64,000 nt of DNA from assembly GCF_002165775.1 (NCBI RefSeq), contig NZ_NDYP01000003.1, forward strand, positions 310,001-374,000, in the 5' to 3' direction. The position numbers and the translations under genes are program-made. Of the stretch, positions 16,531 through 26,739 are shown piece after piece (within the stretch, counting starts at the first letter, position 1; each line of letters begins with the position of its first letter). The notes under the pieces are model-generated. The model searched no databases, was not told the origin of the DNA, and saw nothing but the letters and a program-made list of their open reading frames with translations. The DNA comes from Campylobacter concisus (GTDB lineage: Bacteria; Campylobacterota; Campylobacteria; Campylobacterales; Campylobacteraceae).

Positions 16531-17529
16531 TGCTTCATTTTTTATATCATTTAGCTTTTTAACGGCCTTGCCAAAGTCGTCAGAATTTATAAAAACATTA
16601 ATATTTTCATTTTTCTTATAGACTTTATCGTAGTATTTTGTGAGTAAAATTTCAGCTACTTTAGCAATGTCATTTTCATTAAATTTAGCCACAGCTTCAT
16701 CTCTAGCTTTTTTATCGATAAATGGTGAAATTTTCTTCATGCACTCGTCAAAAAAGGCTTTATCCACACTTTTATAGTCATCTACTATACAAGAAATTCT
16801 TTTTTCTAAACTTGCACTTACTTCGACATTTATGCCACTACGCATTGCCTCATAAAGACTTTTTGGCAAGCTTAATGAGCCTATCCTTCTGCTCTCACCC
16901 TCGATAAAGCAAATTTCATCTTTTAACGCAATGAGCTTTTCAAATAACGCATCTTCAAAGCTTTTTTGACTTGGCTGCGCGCCATTTATCGCTCCAAAGA
17001 CAGAGCCTAAATGATTTGCCATAGTTTCAAGGTCTATTGACGGGTTTAGAACCCTTATTAGCTTACTTTTGTAGCAGCCAGTATTTCCAAAAAGAGTGAT
17101 AAATTTTATGCTTAAAGGTCGATTTAGAAATTCTAAAACGTGATTTCTATAGGCTTTATAGCCACCACTAAGTCTAAAAACTCTATATCCTATCATGCTT
17201 AACACATAGCCAATAGAATTTGATCTAAGCCCGCCTTTAGCGCAGTAGATGCCAATAGCTGAACCAACTTTGGCTCTTTTATAAACCTCATCAATGATAT
17301 TTTGTAAATTTTTGCAGATATATTTTGCGCCAAGGCTCTTTGCTAGGGATCTGTCACTTTTATAGAGCGTGCCTACCTCTTTATGTTCTATGTCATTTAA
17401 AGCGTATAAATTTATGGCATCTTTTATGTGTGAATATAAAAATTCATGTGGCGATCTTGCGTCTATTAAAATTTCAAACGAGCTTCTTTTCTCTAGCCAC
17501 TGCTCTACATCAAGCTCAGACAATGGCAC
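16522..17529 (-). CDS. mnmH: tRNA 2-selenouridine synthase (rhodanese/P-loop), MnmH/SelU family
   Basis: MnmH replaces sulfur by selenium in the wobble base of mnm5s2U-type tRNAs, using selenophosphate, via a geranylated intermediate. The 335-residue protein has an N-terminal rhodanese domain (LIDARSPHEF; active-site loop YCAKGGLRSNS with C96) and a second domain with a P-loop, GNTGCYKS (about 148-155). The usual family form of the loop is closer to GxTGxGKT, so the Tyr before the Lys is notable. It overlaps the HIT gene upstream by 14 bp, so the two are probably coupled. I recall the same order (TPR protein, trpC, HIT, rhodanese) in C. jejuni. SelD is not in this window. Confidence 0.88.
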   Translation of the reverse strand: MPLSELDVEQWLEKRSSFEILIDARSPHEFLYSHIKDAINLYALNDIEHKEVGTLYKSDRSLAKSLGAKYICKNLQNIIDEVYKRAKVGSAIGIYCAKGGLRSNSIGYVLSMIGYRVFRLSGGYKAYRNHVLEFLNRPLSIKFITLFGNTGCYKSKLIRVLNPSIDLETMANHLGSVFGAINGAQPSQKSFEDALFEKLIALKDEICFIEGESRRIGSLSLPKSLYEAMRSGINVEVSASLEKRISCIVDDYKSVDKAFFDECMKKISPFIDKKARDEAVAKFNENDIAKVAEILLTKYYDKVYKKNENINVFINSDDFGKAVKKLNDIKNEAKF

Positions 17530-17998
17530 TAAAAGCCTTTTTTAGCTTTTGATAAAGCGGATGAAACGGCGTGCCATTTACTCTCACATCAGCGATCGTC
17601 GTGATGAAATTTGTATCCCCACTCCACCTTGGCACAAGGTGATAGTGCACGTGCTCAGCTATGCCAGCGCCTGCTGCCTTACCTAAATTCATACCGATAT
17701 TTACGCCCTGAGCGTGAAGCTCACGCTTTAAAATTTCAACCCCAAGCCTTACAAATTCACTCATCTCAAACCAAGTCTGCTCGTCAAGCTCCTCGATCTT
17801 GTCGGTGTGGTGGTTTGGTATGATCATAAAATGCCCTGGAGAATACGGATATAAATTCATGATCCCAAAGCAGTGCTTAGCACGAAAAAGCACACCATTT
17901 TTATCATCATCATCTGAGTTTATAACATCACAAAAAACACAGCTATCTTTTTTAGCGCTAAAGTATTCGCTTCTCCAAGGGGCACAAAGGTGCTGCAT
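17516..17998 (-). CDS. HIT (histidine triad) family nucleotide-binding protein
   Basis: HIT proteins hydrolyse or transfer nucleotidyl groups; the epsilonproteobacterial members are annotated as Ap4A phosphorylase or HIT hydrolases without a tested substrate. The 160-residue protein has a zinc-binding CVFC pair near residue 20, the PYSPGHFMIIPNHHT region, and the triad H116-V-H118-Y-H120 followed by LVPRW. The HVHYHLVPRW form is typical of the Ap4A phosphorylase-II/FHIT-like branch. It starts directly at the trpC stop and overlaps mnmH, within a compact minus-strand operon. Confidence 0.92.
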   Translation of the reverse strand: MQHLCAPWRSEYFSAKKDSCVFCDVINSDDDDKNGVLFRAKHCFGIMNLYPYSPGHFMIIPNHHTDKIEELDEQTWFEMSEFVRLGVEILKRELHAQGVNIGMNLGKAAGAGIAEHVHYHLVPRWSGDTNFITTIADVRVNGTPFHPLYQKLKKAFSAIV

Positions 17999-18783
17999 TA
18001 CTCACCCTCCTTTATCTTTTTGACGGCATTTTTTATATCATCTTGTCTCATAAAATGCTCTCCTATCAAGAAAGCATCTACGCCTATTTTGCTTAGCTGT
18101 CTAAGCTGTTCATGCTCGTAAAGACCGCTTTCAGCGACTATTATCTTGCCATTTGGCAAAAGTGGTATGAGCTTCTCACAAAGACTCATATCCATCGTAA
18201 AATCATCTAAATTTCTATGATTTATGCCTATTATATTTGCTCCTGCAAATATCGCTTTTTTCACATCGCTCACATCATGTGTCTCGACTAATACCTCAAG
18301 ACCCAAGTGGTGCGCGTACTCAAGTAGTTCTTTTAGCTCGTTTTGAGTTAATGCTTTTGCAATGAGCAGGATAAAGTCCGCTCCATAAACAAGAGCTTCT
18401 AAAATTTGATATTTATCAATAATAAAATCTTTTCTAAGGATTGGCTTTGAGGCGTAGCGGCGAACTTGGGTGACGTATTCAATATTGCCTTTAAACCAAT
18501 GCGGCTCAGTTAAAATACTAAAAGCATTTGCGTATTCTTCATACTCCTGGGCTATTTTTATCGGCTCAAAGTCCTCTCTTATCACGCCCTTGCTTGGGCT
18601 AGCTTTTTTGATCTCGGCTATGATTTTTATCGGCTCGTTTTGGCTTGCTCTAAGCGCACTTAAAACATCTCTTGGCACATATGGGTTATATGCTAGTGAG
18701 CGACCAAGCCACTCCTCAGGGAAGTCTGCTTTTCTTTTTTCAAGATCATCTTTAGTCTTTTTTATTATCTCATCAAGTATCAT
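17998..18783 (-). CDS. trpC: Indole-3-glycerol phosphate synthase
   Basis: TrpC closes the indole ring in tryptophan synthesis. The 261-residue (beta/alpha)8 protein shows the family motifs [53 protein letters not shown] and [12 protein letters not shown]. It is a stand-alone TrpC, not fused to TrpF as in E. coli. No other trp gene is in the window, so the pathway is dispersed here. It overlaps the TPR gene upstream by 4 bp and abuts the HIT gene downstream. Confidence 0.97.
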   Translation of the reverse strand: MILDEIIKKTKDDLEKRKADFPEEWLGRSLAYNPYVPRDVLSALRASQNEPIKIIAEIKKASPSKGVIREDFEPIKIAQEYEEYANAFSILTEPHWFKGNIEYVTQVRRYASKPILRKDFIIDKYQILEALVYGADFILLIAKALTQNELKELLEYAHHLGLEVLVETHDVSDVKKAIFAGANIIGINHRNLDDFTMDMSLCEKLIPLLPNGKIIVAESGLYEHEQLRQLSKIGVDAFLIGEHFMRQDDIKNAVKKIKEGE

Positions 18784-20045
18784 TTTTTAAGCCTTTTGTT
18801 TAGATTTATTATACAGCGCTCTATTAGGTGCAAATGCTCTTTTGCCTCTTTTGAAGTCCTAAAATCAACATCTTTCATCGCATGCTGCATAATGCTTTTT
18901 GCCTTTTTGCACTCACCAAGCTTAAAATATCCCCACGCTAGCGAATCCTCATAATAAGGCGACTCAGGCGAGATAGCAAGTGCCCTTTGCACAAGCTCTA
19001 TACCTTTTCTAGGATCGATGTCATGGTCTATCAGCAAGTAGCCATAATAGTTAAAAAACATATCATTCTCTAGTTTTGGCACACTAGCTTCAAATTTATC
19101 TAAAATTTCAGCCATTTTTTGTTCATCTAAGTTGTCTTTATTCATCTCGTATTCGTAAATCGCGGCTTTTGCTAAAAAATTTAAATCCCTGCTATCATTA
19201 TAAATTTTAACAGCAAGTATGTATGCGTCACCAAAATTACTAGTCGCCGCATAAAGATCCATAAGCGCTATATCGTTGTAGCTATATTTTTTTAAAATTT
19301 CAATTGCTGCTTTGTAATTTTTATCATAGATAAAAAACTGCACGATCTTATCAAGATAAGAAGTATCGTGATTTAGTTCATAAAGCTCTTCAAAGAGTTC
19401 GATCACTTTTGGGAAATTTCTTTGCTGGGAGTAAATTTCAGCCAAAAGCTCGCAAGTCTTTAGCGTGCAACCTTGTTCATCTTTAAATTTCTCAAGATAT
19501 TTTGTAGCGTCTTTTATCTTATCCATGCGATTTATCAAAATATCAACGATACGGAGCAAGTTTTCTTCTTCTTGCTTTAGCGAGTATGCCTCTTCAAAGT
19601 ATTTTAGTGCAGTCGTTGTTTCATTTTGCATCATACAAATAGTGCCAAGCATGAGTAAATTTTGAGCATTTGGTTCTTTTGTAGCAAGCTCTTGCATTAA
19701 ACTTTTAGCCTCATTTAGCTTTGAAAGATTTACTAAATTTGCCACCTTTATACGGATAAAATCGCTGTCGTCTTTTAAGCTTTTTTCGCCTTCACTTATC
19801 AAAGCGTCTAAATTTTCATTTTTTGTAGCAAAGGCGAGTTTGATCGCCTCTTTTAAATAAGCTTTTTGATTCGTATCTTTAAAAATGTTTGAGTAAGATT
19901 GAATGCTAGCATTCACATCTCCGCTATCTTGAAACAATAAAGCCTGCATTAGACGTAAATTTATACTTTTATTATCGTCAGCCAAAAGTAGCTGCGAGTT
20001 AAAAAATACGCTCATAAAAAATACTAAAATTTTACGCCAATGCAT
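18780..20045 (-). CDS. Exported TPR-repeat protein
   Basis: A 421-residue protein begins with a hydrophobic leader ([24 protein letters not shown]) typical of export, then tetratricopeptide-type helical repeats through to the end (for example [29 protein letters not shown] and [25 protein letters not shown]). TPR proteins are protein-interaction scaffolds; no enzymatic motif is present. I recall a homologous TPR protein next to trpC in C. jejuni. The start overlaps the upstream Cys-cluster gene by 22 bp, and an AAGGAG box lies about 11 bp before it. Partner and function are unknown. Confidence 0.8.
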   Translation of the reverse strand: MHWRKILVFFMSVFFNSQLLLADDNKSINLRLMQALLFQDSGDVNASIQSYSNIFKDTNQKAYLKEAIKLAFATKNENLDALISEGEKSLKDDSDFIRIKVANLVNLSKLNEAKSLMQELATKEPNAQNLLMLGTICMMQNETTTALKYFEEAYSLKQEEENLLRIVDILINRMDKIKDATKYLEKFKDEQGCTLKTCELLAEIYSQQRNFPKVIELFEELYELNHDTSYLDKIVQFFIYDKNYKAAIEILKKYSYNDIALMDLYAATSNFGDAYILAVKIYNDSRDLNFLAKAAIYEYEMNKDNLDEQKMAEILDKFEASVPKLENDMFFNYYGYLLIDHDIDPRKGIELVQRALAISPESPYYEDSLAWGYFKLGECKKAKSIMQHAMKDVDFRTSKEAKEHLHLIERCIINLNKRLKK

Positions 20046-20389
20046 TCTGCTTTTAGCTCCTTTAAATTTTTTTTAAAATAATTCCAAAACGGAAAAGTCC
20101 TACACTGCTGTGGCCTTAGCTCATAGACTGAGCAGTTTTTATTTTTTTCATCAAAAAATATACAAGCAAAGCCATCTTCATAAGGCTTCTCTTTTATGCT
20201 ACACCTTAGCCCAACTCTTATTAAAAACTGCTTTTCAAACTCATCTTTACTCATATGAAATGCAGTACAAAATTTTGAAATTTCTTCTTCATTTATCCAG
20301 ATATACCCACTCTCTCCGGTACAACACTTGCCACCACAGCTCTCGCAAAAGCTAGCATCAAACTCATAACTAAAACCTTGTACTTTCAC
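20024..20389 (-). CDS. YkgJ-family cysteine cluster protein
   Basis: A 121-residue protein is rich in conserved cysteines: CESCGGKCCTGESGYIWI near the N-terminus, then CSIKE, CIFFDEKNKNCSVYELRPQQC and TFPFW. This arrangement is the Fe-S/Zn-binding CxxCxxxCC... cluster of the YkgJ (UPF0153) family, whose role is unknown. It overlaps the methyltransferase gene upstream by 4 bp and the TPR gene downstream by 22 bp. Co-transcription is likely; shared function is not implied. Confidence 0.85.
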   Translation of the reverse strand: MKVQGFSYEFDASFCESCGGKCCTGESGYIWINEEEISKFCTAFHMSKDEFEKQFLIRVGLRCSIKEKPYEDGFACIFFDEKNKNCSVYELRPQQCRTFPFWNYFKKNLKELKAECIGVKF

Positions 20390-21093
20390 GCTAGTTCCTG
20401 ATAATCAACACTGTTTGTATTAGCTTTTTTAAAAATTTCAATCGCCTCTTTTGTATGCGAGCCATTTTCGCTCATCACTAAAGGTGGCAAAATTTTTAAC
20501 TTTGAGTTTGAATTATTTCTTACCTCAAATAAGGCTAAATTTGCTGGTTTATCAGCCTTTGTATGAATAAATTTTAGGCTTACTAAATTTAGCTTAAACT
20601 CTTTTAGAGATGCTATGATCTGACTAAGATCATCAGGTGCATAGCAAAAAAACGCCCTTTTGTGAGGCTTTAAATTTATACTTATACCTTTTATAAAGTC
20701 TTTTAGACCCAAAGAGCTTGTATATCTACTAGCTTTTATATGCTCATCTTCGCTTTGTTTCGTACCCTCGTGATAAAATGGAGGATTTGATACGATGAGG
20801 TCAAATTTCTCACTATCTTTAAAATCTGCAAAATTAGCATTTATAATTTCTGCCTCCAAGCCGTTCTTACTGGCATTAAATTTAGAAATTTTACCATTTA
20901 TTTGTAAGATATCAAGCAAACTTAGGCTGGAATTTTTAAAGTCGCGTTTAAGCAAAAGCCCAAGTATCCCGCACCCTGCGCCAACGTCTAAAATTCTGCC
21001 TGAAAAATTTTTCAAACTTGATCTTATAAAATCATAAAGTACCAGCGTATCGCTGTTGTAGCGATAGCCACTTTTTAGCTGAGCCAAGATCAT
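20386..21093 (-). CDS. TrmN6/YfiC-like SAM-dependent N6-adenine methyltransferase
   Basis: A 235-residue Rossmann-fold methylase has motif I ILDVGAGCGILGLLL and catalytic motif IV VSNPPFYHEGTK. The NPPF motif and overall size match the tRNA1(Val) A37 N6-methyltransferase group (TrmN6/YfiC) and relatives of RsmC/PrmC. The beginning MILAQLKSGYRYNSDTLVLYDFI matches the family's 'GYRFSIDALLLAHF' substrate entry. The specific RNA target in Campylobacter is inference. It overlaps both neighbours by 4 bp in the operon. Confidence 0.8.
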   Translation of the reverse strand: MILAQLKSGYRYNSDTLVLYDFIRSSLKNFSGRILDVGAGCGILGLLLKRDFKNSSLSLLDILQINGKISKFNASKNGLEAEIINANFADFKDSEKFDLIVSNPPFYHEGTKQSEDEHIKASRYTSSLGLKDFIKGISINLKPHKRAFFCYAPDDLSQIIASLKEFKLNLVSLKFIHTKADKPANLALFEVRNNSNSKLKILPPLVMSENGSHTKEAIEIFKKANTNSVDYQELA

Positions 21094-23342
21094 CTATAAA
21101 CCTTGATGATAAAGCCACGCGTGACATCTTTTACGATCACTTCAGAGCTAAAGCTGATCCTTGCAAAATCGCCAAATTCTTCTTTTATAAGCTCAGCTGC
21201 TGCCTTTGCGCGCTCTTTACCAACGCCATAATTTACATAATTATTTAGCCTGCCAAGATCATCTTTTTTGATGCTTTGAGCCACATTTGACGGAATCACA
21301 AAATTTTTATTATCTACGATTGGAATTATCTCATACAGGTAATTTGAGTTAAATCTTTGTAAAAATTCGCTGACTCTATTCTTACACATCACGCTAGCCT
21401 TATCTTTTGCGTCCATGTCATCACACTCAAGGCTAGAGATCAAAACTAGCTTTGTTGGAGTTTCAGGTTTTGTCGTAGCTTGCAAGATATTTTTTAAATT
21501 CACATTTTCATTTTCAAGCTCATCTTGCCTATTTAAATTTTGCTCGATATCTTTTTGAAGTTCGATGATCTTGGCATTTACTGGACTTCCTTTTACGCTA
21601 GATGAGCTAAGTTCATTTATTTTAGAATTTAACCTCTCAATCGTCTTATTACTCTCGTTTAACTTATGTTTTGCGCTTTCAAGCTCGTTTTGTAAGCTTA
21701 GTAAATTTTTACCGCCACTTTTATTGCTATCAGCAAAAAGAGCCGACGTATCAGCTATCTTTTTTTGCAAAATATTTATTTGCTGACGCAAAATTTCATA
21801 GTTTTGCATATCGATCTTTAGTGTTCTTTTTTGAGCTTCTAGCTCACTTTGCTTTGCTGCTAGCATCTGACTTGTTTGCGTGAGATTATTTTCCAGCTCT
21901 TTTATCTTTTCATCTTTTAAATTTATCTTTGCACTTAAATTTTTTAACTCGCTGTCATTTAAACCAAGCTTTTGGGTCTGCAAAGAGATAGTTTGATTTT
22001 GCTCAAACAAAGTTTTTAAAAATTTATTCGTCTTTGTATCAAGCGTCTTTAGCTCATCTCGTGCATTTTTAAGGCTCTCTTCACTCAAATTTAGCTTTTT
22101 ATTTAGCTCACTTAAACTTGCATTTGCATCTAAATTTTGTTTCTCTAGCTTTTTATTTATCAAATTTACCCGTTCAAGCTCTTTTTTAAGTGAATTTATA
22201 TTTTCATTTGCGAGTTTATTTTCCTGCTCACTTTTAAGATTTTTTTCTTTTAGATCATTAAAACTTTTATGAAGTGCCGCAAGAGAGGCGTTTAGCTCTA
22301 AATTTTTACCATTATAGTTTTCAACTGCTAAATCTTTTGAGTTTAAATTTTTCTTTATCTCATCAAGCTCATAAATTCTATCTTTTAAGGCGGTCTTGCT
22401 TGACTCAAGTGCTTCCTCAAGATCAATTATCTTATTTGCCTTTTTTGAAAGCTCATCCTCCATAACACTCTTTTGCGTTTCAAAGCCATCAGTTAGAGCG
22501 TTTATCTCTTTTTCATAGCTAAATTTTTGTGTCTTAGCGTCACTCTTTGCTCGCTCAATCTCCTCTTTTAAAAGCAAAATTTCTTTTTTTTCGTTTTTAT
22601 CTTTTTCATTTTGAGTATTTTCATACTCTTTTATTAGCGCGTCTTTTTGAGCCAGTGTCGTATTTAGCTCTATATTTTGCTCTTTTAAAGCTGTGTAATT
22701 TGCCTCAGCTGCCTCTTTAAATTTAGCAAAATTTGCTTCGATATCTTTTATCTTACTTTCATCGCCATTTTTTGCCTCATTTATCGCATTTTCAAGGTCT
22801 ATTATCTTTTTTTCATAGGCTTTTGAGCTCTCTATCATATCAGCTTGAGCTTCATTTAGCCGTTTTGTGAGAGTTTGTATATTTTCAAAGTGTTGTGCTT
22901 CAAGCTCGCCAAGCGTCTTTTGGTTTTTTTCAACTATCTCATTTTTTTCATTTTCGATATTTTTTTTCATCTCTGAAATTTTGCCTATAAAGTCTAAATT
23001 TTTCTCGCTGATATCAACATTATCAGTAGCTAAAATTTTATTTTTTTTGCTTAGCTCACGAACTTGTTCTTGAAGTTCGTTTACATCATTTGATAAATTT
23101 TGATCGTTCGTTTCAGTAAAATTTTGGATATAGCTTTTTGGAGTTATATATCCGCCATATTCGTAAAGATCGTCTTTGCTGATGTACTTTTGTCTCTCTT
23201 CTTCTGGCAAATTATCAAAATTTATAGAATAAATCGTTTGATTAGTATCTTTTGGCGCTTCATCTTCTTTTGGAGATTTAAAAAACGATAGGCAAAAGCC
23301 AGCAATCAAACAAAAAATAGCTAGTAAAATTTTATTTATCAA
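21090..23342 (-). CDS. Large membrane-anchored coiled-coil protein
   Basis: A 750-residue protein has one N-terminal hydrophobic anchor (INKILLAIFCLIAGFCLSFF), a polar linker, then an almost unbroken coiled coil from about residue 80 to 610 that is rich in Glu, Lys, Leu and Asn. The last 120 residues form a separate globular part starting KLVLISSLECDDMDAKDKA and ending VKDVTRGFIIKVYR. Within it 'YGVGKERAKAAAELIKEEFG' resembles the helix of OmpA-type peptidoglycan-binding domains, an inference. Orientation would place the coil in the periplasm. Such proteins are often mis-annotated by similarity to myosin or Uso1. Function unknown; a cell-envelope scaffold is possible. Confidence 0.75.
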   Translation of the reverse strand: MINKILLAIFCLIAGFCLSFFKSPKEDEAPKDTNQTIYSINFDNLPEEERQKYISKDDLYEYGGYITPKSYIQNFTETNDQNLSNDVNELQEQVRELSKKNKILATDNVDISEKNLDFIGKISEMKKNIENEKNEIVEKNQKTLGELEAQHFENIQTLTKRLNEAQADMIESSKAYEKKIIDLENAINEAKNGDESKIKDIEANFAKFKEAAEANYTALKEQNIELNTTLAQKDALIKEYENTQNEKDKNEKKEILLLKEEIERAKSDAKTQKFSYEKEINALTDGFETQKSVMEDELSKKANKIIDLEEALESSKTALKDRIYELDEIKKNLNSKDLAVENYNGKNLELNASLAALHKSFNDLKEKNLKSEQENKLANENINSLKKELERVNLINKKLEKQNLDANASLSELNKKLNLSEESLKNARDELKTLDTKTNKFLKTLFEQNQTISLQTQKLGLNDSELKNLSAKINLKDEKIKELENNLTQTSQMLAAKQSELEAQKRTLKIDMQNYEILRQQINILQKKIADTSALFADSNKSGGKNLLSLQNELESAKHKLNESNKTIERLNSKINELSSSSVKGSPVNAKIIELQKDIEQNLNRQDELENENVNLKNILQATTKPETPTKLVLISSLECDDMDAKDKASVMCKNRVSEFLQRFNSNYLYEIIPIVDNKNFVIPSNVAQSIKKDDLGRLNNYVNYGVGKERAKAAAELIKEEFGDFARISFSSEVIVKDVTRGFIIKVYR

Positions 23343-23344
23343 GC

Positions 23345-24301
23345 TTATGCCTTGCCCTTTAAAATGTCTTTTATGACGTGATGAGCATGATTTAGAGCAA
23401 CAACTATTGAGCCGCCATTTTTTAATACTATATCACCGCCCACATAAAGTCCTGGCACGCTACTTTGGTAGTTACTATCAACTATTGGAGTGCCCTTTTC
23501 ATCGATTTTTATCTGACATTTTTGTAAAAAATCAACCGGACTTGAGCCACCTATTGCATAGACAACTCTGTCATAAACGCGAATTTTGCCATTTTCGTAA
23601 TGCACTCTAACTTTGCCTGATTCGTTATCTATCTCTTTTATGTCGTGATTTAGCCTAACTTTTATCTTGCCGTGCTTTTCTAGCTCCCAAAGTGCAGTTA
23701 AATTTGTCTCATTTACGCGGCTAAAATTATCTTTTCTATAAGCAATCGTGGTTTTATTGTATTGGCAAAGCTCGATCGCATACTCAACTGCTGAATTTCC
23801 GCCACCTACAACAAGCACCTTTTCGCCGTTTGTACAGCTATCAAGGTTAAAATTTACAACTGAGTTTAGTGAAGGCGGGATTTTATAATCAGGCTTATTT
23901 GGTCGTCCCATTTTGCCAATTGATATCATCACATTTTTAGCTTCATATACGGCTTTTGAGGTAGTTACTTTAAAAATTTCTCCATCTTTTTTCACGCTCT
24001 CTACTTCAGAATTAAAAAAAGCTTCAATCTTTTCAGTATCAAGCAGCTTGTCAAAATAATCAAGCGTGCTCTCTTTCGTGCCATCCTCAAATGAAACTAC
24101 ACCATGTATCGTGCTATCTTGCCCTTTATACTCTTTATCTACGCGTTTATTATCTTTATAAAATTTTCTTATCGTTTGGCTGTGATTATCACCTTTTTCA
24201 AGAAGCAAAACGTTGTTTAAGCCATTTCTTTTTGCCTCAACTACGCTAGCAATTCCACAAGGTCCGCCACCAACAACAATTAGATCATAAACATTTACCA
24301 T
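23345..24301 (-). CDS. FAD-dependent NAD(P)H oxidoreductase, thioredoxin reductase-like without CxxC
   Basis: A two-dinucleotide-binding flavoprotein of about 318 residues has an N-terminal FAD motif VGGGPCGIASVVEA and a second NAD(P) motif VVGGGNSAVEYAIELC, then GLYVGGDIV at the end of the FAD domain. The redox-active CxxC of true thioredoxin reductases is absent, as in ferredoxin-NADP reductase-like and YpdA-type relatives. Its physiological partner is unknown. Start ATG 24301 (MVNVYDLIVVGGG) is chosen because a GGAG box lies 6 bp upstream; the TTG at 24313 lies inside that box. It follows the DAHP synthase gene by 24 bp. Confidence 0.85.
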   Translation of the reverse strand: MVNVYDLIVVGGGPCGIASVVEAKRNGLNNVLLLEKGDNHSQTIRKFYKDNKRVDKEYKGQDSTIHGVVSFEDGTKESTLDYFDKLLDTEKIEAFFNSEVESVKKDGEIFKVTTSKAVYEAKNVMISIGKMGRPNKPDYKIPPSLNSVVNFNLDSCTNGEKVLVVGGGNSAVEYAIELCQYNKTTIAYRKDNFSRVNETNLTALWELEKHGKIKVRLNHDIKEIDNESGKVRVHYENGKIRVYDRVVYAIGGSSPVDFLQKCQIKIDEKGTPIVDSNYQSSVPGLYVGGDIVLKNGGSIVVALNHAHHVIKDILKGKA

Positions 24302-24325
24302 CTTTTTCTCCAAATTTTATAAATT

Positions 24326-25666
24326 TTAAGCTTTTTTAACCAGATCAGCCATCAAAAATGCAAGCTCAAGTGCCTGATCGGCATTTAGCCTTGGATCACA
24401 TTGTGTTTCATATCTTTGCTCAAGCGAGCTTTCAGTGATATTTAATGCCCCACCCGTGCACTCAGTCACGTCTTGCCCTGTCATCTCAAGATGCACACCG
24501 CCAGCCCTTGTGCCCTCAGCTTTGTGAATTTCAAAAAAGCTTCTAACTTCGCTTATTATCTTGTCAAATTCTCTGGTTTTATAGTTATTTGAGGTTTTTA
24601 CAGTATTGCCATGCATCGGATCGATACTATAAACAATATTTAGCCCTTCTCGCTTTAGCTCTCTTAAAATTTTTGGTAAATTTTCGCCTATCTTATCAGC
24701 GCCCATTCTGATTATCACATTTAGTCTGCCAGCTTCATTCTCTGGATTTAGCTTATTTGCAAGTGCGACGACATCTTCAGCCTTTGCACTTGGTCCGATC
24801 TTTACGCCGATAGGATTTTTCACACCACTTAAAAAATGTACGTGAGCGTCGTTTATACCACGTGTTCTTTCACCTATCCAAAGCATATGAGCCGAGCAGT
24901 CGTACCACTCACCACTAAGACTATCAACCCTAGTCAATGCCTCCTCATAAGGTAGTAAAAGTGCCTCGTGAGATGTATAAACCGCGGTTTGATTTATGAC
25001 TGGCGTATTTGCTGAAGTGATGCCACAAGCTGCCATAAATGAAAGTGTCTTTGTTAGTTCATCAGCTAGTTTTGCGTATTTCTCGCCTATCTCTGGCTTT
25101 TTAACAAAGCCTAAATTCCACTTATGTACTTGATGAAGGTCGGCCAAACCACCTCTTGAAAATGCTCTAAGCAAGTTCATCGTCGATGCGCTCTGATAGT
25201 AGGCTTCTATCATGCGTTTAGGATCAGGCACTCTAGCTTTTTCGTCAAATTCAAAGCCATTTATGATGTCGCCTCTATAGCTTGGAAGTTTAGCGCCATT
25301 TATCTCTTCATAATCGCTACTTCTTGGCTTTGCAAACTGCCCTGCCACGCGGCCCACTTTGACCACTGGATAGCCACCAGCAAAGGTTAAAACTATCGCC
25401 ATTTGAAGTAGGACTTTGAACATATCTCTGATGTTGTTTGCATTAAAATTTGTAAAGCTCTCAGCGCAGTCACCACCTTGAAGCAAAAATGCCTCGCCAT
25501 TGCAAACTTTTGCAAGTTCTTCTTTTAAACTTCTAGCCTCACCAGCAAAGACCAAAGGAGGAAGTCCTTTTAATTTTTCTTCGACCTCTTTAAGCTCTTT
25601 TAAATCTGGGTATTTTGGTTGTTGCAAGATATTAAATTCTCTCCAGCTATCGCGGTTCCAAGTCAT
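24326..25666 (-). CDS. Class II (plant-type) DAHP synthase
   Basis: This is the first enzyme of the shikimate pathway, joining phosphoenolpyruvate and erythrose-4-phosphate. The 446-residue product has class II signatures: [46 protein letters not shown] and [18 protein letters not shown], and a C-terminal ECTGGALNI. It is unrelated in sequence to the AroF/G/H class I enzymes of E. coli. It is the first gene of the long minus-strand block, with a 145-bp gap to the divergent EamA gene. Confidence 0.95.
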   Translation of the reverse strand: MTWNRDSWREFNILQQPKYPDLKELKEVEEKLKGLPPLVFAGEARSLKEELAKVCNGEAFLLQGGDCAESFTNFNANNIRDMFKVLLQMAIVLTFAGGYPVVKVGRVAGQFAKPRSSDYEEINGAKLPSYRGDIINGFEFDEKARVPDPKRMIEAYYQSASTMNLLRAFSRGGLADLHQVHKWNLGFVKKPEIGEKYAKLADELTKTLSFMAACGITSANTPVINQTAVYTSHEALLLPYEEALTRVDSLSGEWYDCSAHMLWIGERTRGINDAHVHFLSGVKNPIGVKIGPSAKAEDVVALANKLNPENEAGRLNVIIRMGADKIGENLPKILRELKREGLNIVYSIDPMHGNTVKTSNNYKTREFDKIISEVRSFFEIHKAEGTRAGGVHLEMTGQDVTECTGGALNITESSLEQRYETQCDPRLNADQALELAFLMADLVKKA

Positions 25667-25811
25667 TTATTTTCCTATCTTTTTTGCCTTAAATTAGACG
25701 CTGATTATATCACGGCAAACTTAAAAAATAAAAGCCATTAATAGGCTATTAAAGTTAAATTTCATAAAATCGCTAGTTTAAATTTACCCAAAAAAAGAGA
25801 AGATTTTTTTC

Positions 25812-26699
25812 ATGATAAAAGGCATTTTTTATTCGCTTTTGGCATCAGTTTTATTTAACTGCATCTACTACATGTCAGTGCTCATGAACCCCATCAGCAC
25901 ACAAGCTCTTATTGGATACCGCATGATCTTTGCCATGCCTTTTGTCATCGCCGCCATTTTTTTGTTAAAACAGCAGCGAAATTTCAAATTTTTACTTCTA
26001 AAAATAAAGCTAAAACCTAAAATTTTACTAGTTTTGCTTGCTACCTCGCTCATCGTCTCATTTCAGATGTGGCTTTATCTCTGGGCGCCAAGCAATGGCT
26101 CAGCACTAAAGGTATCAATTGGCTACCTCATCATGCCAATAGTCATGGTCCTTTTTGGACGGATATTTTTTAAAGAGCACCTCTCTAAAACAAAGCTAGC
26201 CTCGATATTTTTTGCAGCCCTTGGCGTCTTTAGCACAGCTATACTAAGCGGCGGCATCTCGTGGGAGAGCGCTGTAGTTTTTTGCCTTTATCCAGTCTAT
26301 TTTGCCATTAGAAAGTACTACAACCTTGCAAATTTCTCAAGCTTTGTTATAGAGATAATTTTTATGTTTTTATTCTCATTTTATTTTGCGCTCACAGCCG
26401 ATATGAACTACGTGATGAGTCAAAATCCAAACATCTACTATCTGCTCATCTTGCTTGGTGCTATCAGCGGCATAGCCCTCATCGCCCAGATCCTCTCAAG
26501 CACGCTCGTGCCGATAAATGTACTAGGTTTGCTTACATATTTTGAGCCTATAATGATGCTTTTTGTCTCATTTGCTATCGGCGAGAGACTGGAGAAAAGC
26601 TCATACTTTTTAATGATCTGCCTAGCCATCTCGGTCACACTTTTGATGATAGATAGTATAAATTCTATAAAAGGCGACAAAAATACCAAGACTAAATGA
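25812..26699 (+). CDS. EamA/RarD-family transporter (DMT superfamily), first of a tandem pair
   Basis: A 295-residue membrane protein has about ten hydrophobic helices and two halves typical of EamA domains. It starts MIKGIFYSLLASVLFNCIYY and contains the ALIGYRMIFAMPFV and SIGYLIMPIVMVLFGRIFFKE segments that correspond to RarD's 'HR..W' and 'LGY.I.PL..VLLG' regions. RarD-type proteins are drug/metabolite exporters with few known substrates. It is followed immediately by a second RarD-like gene at its stop codon, so the two may be a paired unit. Substrate unknown. Confidence 0.85.
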   Translation: MIKGIFYSLLASVLFNCIYYMSVLMNPISTQALIGYRMIFAMPFVIAAIFLLKQQRNFKFLLLKIKLKPKILLVLLATSLIVSFQMWLYLWAPSNGSALKVSIGYLIMPIVMVLFGRIFFKEHLSKTKLASIFFAALGVFSTAILSGGISWESAVVFCLYPVYFAIRKYYNLANFSSFVIEIIFMFLFSFYFALTADMNYVMSQNPNIYYLLILLGAISGIALIAQILSSTLVPINVLGLLTYFEPIMMLFVSFAIGERLEKSSYFLMICLAISVTLLMIDSINSIKGDKNTKTK

Positions 26700-26739
26700 G
26701 AGCCAAAAAGGCGTTATTCTCGCGCTTAGCGCCTTTTTT

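Noticed and set aside
25725..25760. Possible attenuator-like hairpin upstream of the DAHP synthase gene
   Set aside because: The AGCC/GGCT stem is only four to five pairs, and no leader peptide with aromatic codons was seen.
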